A stretch of DNA of 28,913 nt from JACPLA01 sp035291905 (GTDB lineage Bacteria; Bacteroidota; Ignavibacteria; UBA10030): assembly GCA_035291905.1 (NCBI GenBank), contig DATDRF010000150.1, positions 1 to 28,913 of the forward strand, read 5' to 3'. Shown here piece by piece: positions 23,158 through 28,913 of the stretch (position 1 is the first letter of the stretch; each line of letters opens with the position of its first letter). The translations under genes were made by a program, and so were the position numbers. Under the pieces are notes generated by a model, which worked only from the letters and a program-made list of their open reading frames with translations, did no database searches and was not told the origin of the DNA.

Positions 23158-25584
23158 CTAGCTTGTCGGCAACGTAAAATGAAACGTTGTTCCCTCACCC
23201 CTTTTTGACGTCACCCATATCTGTCCTCCGTGGCCCTCGATGATCTTTCTGACGATCGTCAAACCAGCCCCCGTTCCTTCATACTCGTCTTTGTTGTGTA
23301 ATCGCTGAAAGATCATGAAAATCCGCTCGAAGTACTCCTCCTGAATCCCTATTCCGTTGTCCGAAACCATTATTTCGCTCATGTGACCGTGAGGGGCGGA
23401 TGTAACCGAAATCCGGGGCACAGGCTTGTCACAGAATTTCACTCCGTTGGAGAGAAGGTTACGAAAAACGATCCGAAGATGTTGGTCGACTCCGAGTACT
23501 TTGGGTATAGTCGGCTGTATCTCGATGACCGCCTGCCGTTCACGAAGCGTGTATTGCATTTCTTCCTGAATTCCTCTTACAAGACTGTACAAATCGATGA
23601 CGGTCCTCTCTTCGGCCAGCTTGCTGATTCTCGACAACTGGAGAAGGTCCTCAATCAAGCCCTTCATATGAACACAAGAATCGACGATTGATTTGATATA
23701 GTCCTTCGCGGGTTCGTCAAATGACGCGGAATACTCCTGCCGGATGATTTTTGCATATCCCTCCACGCTGATCAACGGCTCTTTCAGGTCGTGGGACACG
23801 ACATAGGTGAAATCATCCAGCTCTTTGTTACGCGCCTCAATTTCTCTGGACTTTTCAAGGGTCTCCTGGTGGAGATTTGCCTTTTCAATTGCTATGGCCG
23901 CAACATTCGCAATGCTCTCGAGAAGAGTCAGATGGTCACGGCTGTACGCGTTCAGTTCATACGACTGTGCCGACATGATCCCGATAATCCGGTCTTTTGA
24001 GAACATCGGTGCATGCAAGAGCGATGCAGAAACGAGCTCCGTGTTGCCGAATGCCGCGCTGGTCGGCTTCTCGGGGATCTTTTGACGAAGATCGAGAATC
24101 GGCTTCCTCTTGGTGATGACATTCCAACTTGCCGTCTGGTGCAAAAGGGGAAGCGGATCGGGCGGAGGAACGATTTCTGTCTGTTTTCCATCGATCACAT
24201 CCACCATGTAGAGCCATCGGACTTCCTTGCGCTCATCATCATAGATCTCGATATAGAATGCATCCGTCGGGATGACCTTTTTCAGCTGTCGAAACGTGAT
24301 CCTGCTTATTTCAACCGGATCAAGAGTCCCGCCAAGCATCTTGCTCAGCTCGTAAAGGACCTCGAGGCGCCGTACCTGACGGTTCAGCTCGGCGCGGGCA
24401 TTCTGGCGCTCAGTAATATCGCGCGCAATGTTCACCATGAGAATCGGATCGCCTGCGGAATTATGAAGCAGCGTCGTGTTAAGGCTCACGTCGATCCTCT
24501 TCCCCTCCTTGTTGACCCATCCGATATCAAAATCACGAAGTTCGCTGTGGGATCTCAGCCCCTCCAGCCAGGACATGTAAATTCGGAGGCCGCCTTCATC
24601 GATCCACGGATAGGGAATCGTGGCGTTCAATGCCTCTTTCCTCGCGAAACCCGTGAGCTTCTCGAATTCTGCGTTCACGTCGAGAACTCTGCCCTGCAAA
24701 TCAGTGATAATGAGGGCATCCGCCATGGAGTTCACGACATTGCGGAAGAGGCGTTCAGAATCTGTAAGCCTTCTCTCCAGCTCTTTTCTCAACGTGATGT
24801 CGCTGATCGTGAGATTCAGTGCAAGCTCGCCCTTGTACGAGCCGAGGGTCAGCGACGCTTCGACATCGATGGCCGTGCCGCCGGTGTCGATCATTCTCGT
24901 TTCGAAGCGGGCGGGCACGGATTCGCCGTTCACTTTTCTTCGAAGGAGGAGCTGGAAGAACCGCCGCGCAAGCGGCTCGACGGACTCCAGAATGTTCTTT
25001 CCGAACAGGGACTCGGCGGATCGGTGACCAAGAATCCGGGCGAACATCTGGTTAACCAGAACGAGCTCTTCACCACGGAGGATCCCCACTCCGTACGGTG
25101 AATGCTGGATGATCGATTGGTAATACCCCTCCTCATTCGTTCCCTCTGAAAGCAAAACCTGAGAGAAGAACGATGAGGCTTTCAGCGGACGCGATTGGGA
25201 ACGCGGCAGGTCTGTCGCCCCTTCGTTCTTCATAGTGAGGAGGTAGCGCCCTGAATCGAGAGCATTCCATTGAATCTCCACGAAGCGCGCTCCCGCGCCG
25301 TTTGACCGGGACTCCGTGCGGACCATGCCCGCCTTGCGCCTGAGAAACGAACGGTAGTCAAGGGACGGAAAAAGCTGACCCACCATGATTTTGAGGACAG
25401 ATCGTGAAGGGAGATTGAGAAGCTGGCGTGCGTGTTTGTTTGCGGCCTCAACAAGCCCGTTGCGATCGACGATCATGCATGCCCCCGGGAACACTTCGAA
25501 ACCCTTTGAAAAGTCGACCAGAGGCCGGGTTTTCGGGCTCGCCTTTAAGGGCTGTTTTGCTCCGTGTGGTGACCGTGACTTCAC
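23158..25584 (-). CDS. Multi-PAS, GAF sensor histidine kinase
   Basis: 808 residues, no transmembrane helix seen, so cytoplasmic sensing is likely. Domains in order: PAS about 28-120, PAS about 152-268, PAS about 278-395, GAF about 405-570, coiled coil 570-592, HisKA with H598 in VVSHDLKEPL, and HATPase from about 700 with N-box FRNLLSNGVKFCD, G1 SDNGIGI and G2 GTGAGL. The C-terminal half resembles cyanobacterial-type phytochrome-like kinases, but no bilin-binding GAF-PHY pair is seen. The start codon is GTG, overlapping the aroF stop as GTGA. The partner regulators follow on the same strand. Confidence 0.93.
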   Translation of the reverse strand: MKSRSPHGAKQPLKASPKTRPLVDFSKGFEVFPGACMIVDRNGLVEAANKHARQLLNLPSRSVLKIMVGQLFPSLDYRSFLRRKAGMVRTESRSNGAGARFVEIQWNALDSGRYLLTMKNEGATDLPRSQSRPLKASSFFSQVLLSEGTNEEGYYQSIIQHSPYGVGILRGEELVLVNQMFARILGHRSAESLFGKNILESVEPLARRFFQLLLRRKVNGESVPARFETRMIDTGGTAIDVEASLTLGSYKGELALNLTISDITLRKELERRLTDSERLFRNVVNSMADALIITDLQGRVLDVNAEFEKLTGFARKEALNATIPYPWIDEGGLRIYMSWLEGLRSHSELRDFDIGWVNKEGKRIDVSLNTTLLHNSAGDPILMVNIARDITERQNARAELNRQVRRLEVLYELSKMLGGTLDPVEISRITFRQLKKVIPTDAFYIEIYDDERKEVRWLYMVDVIDGKQTEIVPPPDPLPLLHQTASWNVITKRKPILDLRQKIPEKPTSAAFGNTELVSASLLHAPMFSKDRIIGIMSAQSYELNAYSRDHLTLLESIANVAAIAIEKANLHQETLEKSREIEARNKELDDFTYVVSHDLKEPLISVEGYAKIIRQEYSASFDEPAKDYIKSIVDSCVHMKGLIEDLLQLSRISKLAEERTVIDLYSLVRGIQEEMQYTLRERQAVIEIQPTIPKVLGVDQHLRIVFRNLLSNGVKFCDKPVPRISVTSAPHGHMSEIMVSDNGIGIQEEYFERIFMIFQRLHNKDEYEGTGAGLTIVRKIIEGHGGQIWVTSKRGEGTTFHFTLPTS

Positions 25585-26621
25585 CGTACCTCCGTGCTCA
25601 CCTCTTCGGGGCTCGTTCGTCCGACATAACCGGCGAGCTCCCTGATACGATCCATCAGCTCACGAAACTTGTCAGGACGCAGCGATTGAAATCCATCGGA
25701 AAGTGCCGACTCGGGATTGGGATGTACTTCAACGATCAGACCATCCGCACCGGCTACGATAGCGGCCAGTGCCATGGGAATAACGAGATCCCATGCACCG
25801 GTTCCGTGGCTCGGATCCACAATCATAGGGAGATGAGAGAGCTTCTTCACAAGCGGTACCGCATTCAGGTCAAGCGTGTTCCTGGTGTAGGTTTCAAAAG
25901 TACGGATGCCCCGTTCGCAGAGGATGATATTGTAGTTCCCGCGGGAGGCAATGTACTCGGCCGACATGAGCAGTTCCTCGATCGTTGCAGAAAATGAACG
26001 CTTCAAGAGTACCGGCTTGCCGATTTCTCCCAGTTTCTCCAGCAGCGAGAAGTTGTACATATTCCGGGCGCCAACCTGGATGATATCGGACTGTTGGGCC
26101 ACTTGTGAAAGAGTATCCGTGTCCTTGGCCTCCGTGACAACGTACATCCCGGTCTTGTCAGCCGCTTCCCGCAGATACTCAAGTCCCTCCAGCTTCAGTC
26201 CCTGGAATGAGTAAGGCGACGTGCGGGGTTTGAACGCACCGCCGCGCAGGAATTTCACTCCCGTTTCCCGCAGCATTGCCGCCGTTTCGAATATCTGAGA
26301 CCGGCTCTCGACCGAGCATGGGCCGGCAATGATGTTTATTTCCTTTCCGCCTATTTCGCTCGTGCCGACGCGAATCACTGTGTTCTCCGGCTTGATTTCG
26401 CGGCTCACCAGCTTGAAAGGCTTCGACACGGGGATCGCGTCCAACACGCCGGGAAGACTCAAGAATTGATCCGGGCTGACGCGCCCCTTGTTGCCCGTGA
26501 TCCCTATCGCCACGCGCTGAGCACCGGGAATCTCATGGGGAACATACCCGAGCTTCAGGACTTTTTCCTTGACCGTCTCGATCTCAGCAGGCGTAACACC
26601 CTGTTTCATCAGTATCAGCAT
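25581..26621 (-). CDS. aroF: 3-deoxy-7-phosphoheptulonate (DAHP) synthase, type I-beta
   Basis: 346 residues. The first step of the shikimate pathway: phosphoenolpyruvate plus erythrose 4-phosphate gives DAHP. An N-terminal ferredoxin-like regulatory domain (about 1-70) is followed by the TIM barrel, with IIAGPCSVES, FLRGGAFKPRTSPYSFQGL, VTEAKD, IQVGARNMYNF, LLKRSFSATIEELL, and the metal-binding DPSHGTG and EVHPNPESALSDG. This is the Thermotoga/Bacillus-type enzyme. The ATG at 26621 was preferred because a purine-rich AGAGAGGGG lies upstream and it begins the regulatory domain. Coupling of its 3' end to a sensor kinase is unusual. Confidence 0.95.
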   Translation of the reverse strand: MLILMKQGVTPAEIETVKEKVLKLGYVPHEIPGAQRVAIGITGNKGRVSPDQFLSLPGVLDAIPVSKPFKLVSREIKPENTVIRVGTSEIGGKEINIIAGPCSVESRSQIFETAAMLRETGVKFLRGGAFKPRTSPYSFQGLKLEGLEYLREAADKTGMYVVTEAKDTDTLSQVAQQSDIIQVGARNMYNFSLLEKLGEIGKPVLLKRSFSATIEELLMSAEYIASRGNYNIILCERGIRTFETYTRNTLDLNAVPLVKKLSHLPMIVDPSHGTGAWDLVIPMALAAIVAGADGLIVEVHPNPESALSDGFQSLRPDKFRELMDRIRELAGYVGRTSPEEVSTEVR

Positions 26622-26640
26622 TATCGCTGCCCCTCTCTTC

Positions 26641-27246
26641 TTAGAACCGAACTTGCGGAGCGTCCTGCGCACCGCTTACTGCCTGGAAGTACTGAGCTTC
26701 CTTGAAATTCCCGAAGCCTGCGACCAGGGAGCCGGGGAACCGGCGAACTGTCGTGTTGTATTCCTGCACCGTCTCGTTGAACCGGTTGCGCGCAACAGCG
26801 ATCCTGTTCTCTGTCCCTTCAAGCTGTGATTGGAGCTGCAGGAAGTTCTCGTTCGATTTGAGGATTGGATAATTTTCCACGACCGCAAGGAGCCGCGATA
26901 ACGCCGAGCTCAAGCCGTCCTGCGCACTTTGAAAACGTGCAAATGCATCCGGATTGTTCAGAACCTCGGGCGTGACCGTGATCTGACCGACCCGTGCCCT
27001 TGCACTCACAACGTTGTCCAGAACTTCCCGTTCCTGCTTGGCGAATCCCTTTACCGTCTCAACAAGATTCGGAATGAGGTCATATCGACGCTGGTACTGG
27101 CTTTCGACCTGGCCCCAGCCGGATTTCACTCCTTCATCAAGCCCGACGATCTTGTTGTACGTGGAGACAGCCCAGACAACAAGAATCGAGGCGACAAAAA
27201 GGACGCCGATGAGGACGACAATACCGATAGAAAGTTTTCGATTCAT
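26641..27246 (-). CDS. lemA: LemA family protein
   Basis: 201 residues. One N-terminal membrane helix (about 6-28) is followed by the LemA helical bundle: YNKIVGLDEGVKSGWGQVES, YQRRYDLIPNLVETVKG, and a C-terminal YNTTVRRFPGSL. LemA proteins are anchored with the bundle outside the cytoplasm; their role is not settled. The start overlaps the CapA copy 2 stop (ATGA). Confidence 0.95.
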   Translation of the reverse strand: MNRKLSIGIVVLIGVLFVASILVVWAVSTYNKIVGLDEGVKSGWGQVESQYQRRYDLIPNLVETVKGFAKQEREVLDNVVSARARVGQITVTPEVLNNPDAFARFQSAQDGLSSALSRLLAVVENYPILKSNENFLQLQSQLEGTENRIAVARNRFNETVQEYNTTVRRFPGSLVAGFGNFKEAQYFQAVSGAQDAPQVRF

Positions 27247-28223
27247 TCTTCAACTCCCGTTTCATTTTGGGTTTTTGTGAAATTCTGTGATCGATCTTCG
27301 ACAAGCTGCAATACTTTGCGTTTCGTCTCCCCAACCGCAGGCGAAGGCTGCCATCGACGCACACTTACAGGAATCAGCTCTACGTCCACGCTGTCCCCGA
27401 CCGTTACTTTCAGCACCCCGGTCTCATAGGTGTGTTGCGTATTGCCCCCAAAAACGAAGTTCCCGAGGGAATAGGCAATATGCTTACCCTGATACTGTTC
27501 TATGCCCTGGAGGATATGCGGATGATGGCCGACAATCAGATCGGCACCGGCATCCACAACACGATGTGCCAGACGCACCTGCCACGTGTCGGGTTCCGGA
27601 GCGCGCTCAGTTCCCCAGTGGAAGTTCACAACCACGAAATCAACTTTCTTCTTGAGGGACCGAACGTCCTCGAGGATGAAGCGTTCGTAACGCGGGGCAA
27701 ATCCGGCCCGTTTTGCGGTCGCTTCGAAATCGCCGCCTCCATAGTACCCAAGAAAGCCAAACCGGCGTCCCTTTGTGTCCAGGATAATCGGAGCCCGCGC
27801 GTCCCGAAGGTTCTTTCCGATACCCACATACTTCACTCCCGCCGAATCAAGATTCCTGATGGTCTCCTCGATCCCCTGCAATCCGTAATCGAAAACATGG
27901 TTGTTGGCACAGTTGACAAGCGAAACACGCCCGTCCTTCAGTGTTCCGATGGCGGCAGGATTCATCTTGAAATTGTATTTCTTCTCAACCCTTTCCGTTA
28001 CCCTTGTGACAGGATGCTCCAGGTTCACCATGAAAATATCTGCCTCTTCGCCCGGCTTCCACAATCGAAACACATAAGACGTATCAGTGCCTATGGCCTT
28101 TTCAACGTTGTCCGACAAGGTGACGTCTCCGGCAAAGAGCAGGGTCACCGGTTCGGCGTTCTGTGCCTGGAGGAGGCTGAATCCTGTGAAGACGATAAGT
28201 GTAAGGATGAGAAGATTGCGCAT
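27243..28223 (-). CDS. CapA-family metallophosphatase-like exported protein (copy 2)
   Basis: 326 residues with a signal peptide (MRNLLILTLIVFTGFSLLQA). Family motifs: FAGDVTLSD, MVNLEHPVT, CANNHVFDYG, VNFHWGTE, VGHHPHILQG and YSLGNFVFGG. It shares the layout of the copy at 19569-20582 but has HWG where that copy has YHGG, the more common CapA form being HWG. First gene of the minus-strand string; the 3' end overlaps lemA. An upstream promoter must lie within 28224-28311 or in the IS debris beyond, but I cannot point to one with confidence. Confidence 0.9.
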   Translation of the reverse strand: MRNLLILTLIVFTGFSLLQAQNAEPVTLLFAGDVTLSDNVEKAIGTDTSYVFRLWKPGEEADIFMVNLEHPVTRVTERVEKKYNFKMNPAAIGTLKDGRVSLVNCANNHVFDYGLQGIEETIRNLDSAGVKYVGIGKNLRDARAPIILDTKGRRFGFLGYYGGGDFEATAKRAGFAPRYERFILEDVRSLKKKVDFVVVNFHWGTERAPEPDTWQVRLAHRVVDAGADLIVGHHPHILQGIEQYQGKHIAYSLGNFVFGGNTQHTYETGVLKVTVGDSVDVELIPVSVRRWQPSPAVGETKRKVLQLVEDRSQNFTKTQNETGVEE

Positions 28224-28311
28224 AGATTCGCTAATTTTTCATGTTACAAAATCTTCATGGGAAAAACAACCAAACCACTCATTGGGGGTTGCATCCTAAA
28301 AAGTGTGGTAA

Positions 28312-28485
28312 CTAGGAAGCAGAAGCCCGACGATCAAAAGCTTCATTAAGAGAGCGCACTCTGAGAGCGAGGAGGTTGTTGGCACCTTGGCGACTCCACG
28401 ACATTCCACGGCGCTTCATGCGTCGACCAACAACGATGTCAGCAGCTTTCTCTACGACACCACTGCCTGCGTGCCGACCATTCCG
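28312..28485 (-). pseudogene. C-terminal remnant of a transposase (ISLre2/ISKra4-like)
   Basis: One minus-strand frame between a TAG at 28486-28488 and a TAG at 28312-28314 reads AGSGVVEKAADIVVGRRMKR then RGMSWSRQGANNLLALRVRS. This is the conserved tail of DDE-type transposases of the UPF0236/ISLre2 or ISKra4 kind (GS-G-VE, RMKRxGMxW, GAxxLLxLR). No start and no upstream catalytic part is present, so this is a relic. Confidence 0.7.
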
Positions 28486-28523
28486 CTATATTGAAATGGT
28501 GAATGAATCACTTCGGTCCACGA

Positions 28524-28597
28524 CTCTTACGAGTCGAAGACTCGTAGAGCAGGCAGGTCTGCGTCCTCCCCGCCTGCCTCAAAGATCTTATTGAGGC
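28524..28597. repeat. Palindromic debris between the transposase relic and ackA
   Basis: Two hairpins lie close together. ACGAGTC (28529-28535) pairs with GACTCGT (28539-28545), extended by CTCT/AGAG. GCCTCAA (28576-28582) pairs with TTGAGGC (28591-28597). Blocks of GGCAGG/CCTGCC recur around them (28551-28605). They could be intergenic repeats or old IS ends. The remainder of 28486-28688 shows nothing else I can support. Confidence 0.45.
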
Positions 28598-28688
28598 GGG
28601 CAGGCGCGACTCTGCGTTGTAGTCTAGTATTGAAACTGACCCACTACCCTTGTGTTTCGACCAAGAAACAGGTAGTTTTTCCACACAA

Positions 28689-28723
28689 CGATTTGCGATT
28701 CACCATTCACGTTTCACGGTATT
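28689..28723. repeat. Degenerate 7-bp periodic tract just upstream of ackA
   Basis: Five consecutive 7-base units, CGATTTG, CGATTCA, CCATTCA, CGTTTCA, CGGTATT, end 4 bases before the ackA ATG. The period matches the tracts at 3120-3198, though the unit differs. The tract occupies the expected leader/ribosome-binding region and no Shine-Dalgarno is visible. Confidence 0.45.
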
Positions 28724-28727
28724 CCTC

Positions 28728-28913
28728 ATGAACATCCTCGTCCTTAATTGCGGCTCCTCTTCCCTCAAATTTCAGGTCATCGAAACCGATCTTGATCTCA
28801 TCAAGGAAGAAAAAGACAAGCAGCTGGCGAAAGGCATTATCGAACGAATCGGAGGCCAGGCGCTGATCACCATGCAGACAAGCGGTAGATCCCAGACAAA
28901 GCAGGCGGCCCCG
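28728..28913 (+). CDS. ackA: Acetate kinase, 3' end beyond the window
   Basis: The first 62 codons are visible. MNILVLNCGSSSLKFQVIE is the acetate kinase N-terminal signature (LVLNxGSSSLKFxxI) with the catalytic-region Asn7 and the phosphate-binding Ser run. The enzyme interconverts acetate plus ATP and acetyl phosphate plus ADP, in the cytoplasm. It is the only plus-strand gene at this end and runs divergent from the CapA copy 2 string. Confidence 0.93.
   Translation, partial: MNILVLNCGSSSLKFQVIETDLDLIKEEKDKQLAKGIIERIGGQALITMQTSGRSQTKQAAP

Noticed and set aside
24013..25101. A 362-codon plus-strand frame
   Set aside because: It lies entirely opposite the sensor kinase, whose PAS and GAF domains are recognisable; this is a codon-bias shadow.
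19569..28223. A capsule or poly-gamma-glutamate biosynthesis cluster suggested by two CapA-like genes
   Set aside because: No pgsB/pgsC-like ligase genes are present and the two copies are 6.6 kb apart among housekeeping and signalling genes.
28640..28662. A segment containing ACTGACCCACTACC resembling ends of some IS21-like elements
   Set aside because: Only one short match, with no istA/istB sequence in view; too little to call an insertion sequence end.

Overview
The window reads as a chromosomal segment of a Bacteroidota/Chlorobiota-Ignavibacteriota (FCB) type bacterium of intermediate GC content. The evidence is a secreted metalloprotease with a type IX secretion (T9SS)-like C-terminal domain, a CusA/CzcA-type RND pump, a BamD-like lipoprotein, two CapA-family proteins, and a compact Ccm cytochrome c maturation cluster with the CXXXY form of CcmE. 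I cannot name a species. No rRNA, tRNA or CRISPR array was seen.

Layout. (1) 1-3664, plus strand: the 3' part of a heavy-metal RND efflux pump, then a small exported HMA-domain metal-binding protein and a clear intrinsic terminator. (2) 3695-6554, minus strand: a bacterial GH47 alpha-mannosidase-like protein and a Tat-exported nucleoside-hydrolase-like protein. (3) 6694-10544: a run of unrelated minus-strand single-gene units (membrane methyltransferase, alpha/beta hydrolase, esterase, GYD-domain lipoprotein) separated by 123-147 bp imperfect palindromes with the architecture of integron attC sites. No integrase lies in the window, so this looks like a cluster of attC sites lacking integrase (CALIN), truncated at both ends. 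(4) 10545-11454: a scar region with a strong minus-strand terminator, a degenerate copy of the ccmF 3' end, and a DUF3052 gene. (5) 11522-16478, minus strand: ccmA-B-C-D-E-F, transcribed in that order with overlapping or nearly abutting genes. (6) 16475-28223, minus strand: a long co-directional string comprising CapA-like, lemA, aroF, sensor kinase, response regulator, REC plus degenerate HisKA protein, nitrilase-family amidohydrolase, a membrane protein of unknown function, a second CapA-like protein, bamD, a thioesterase and the T9SS-type metalloprotease whose stop overlaps ccmA. (7) 28312-28913: a transposase remnant, palindromic debris, and the start of ackA on the plus strand.

The Ccm genes form one machine: CcmAB and CcmC handle heme delivery, CcmE is the heme chaperone, CcmD a small accessory protein and CcmF the heme lyase. 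The kinase and two REC proteins form a signalling cassette coupled by overlap to aroF. The most notable part of the window is the cassette array. Its sites obey the integron boundary rule, in which the first bases of each cassette are complementary to the first box of its own attC site, and they share a nested hairpin with compensatory changes. The array also carries an amber-interrupted gene and sits beside eroded duplicated sequence.
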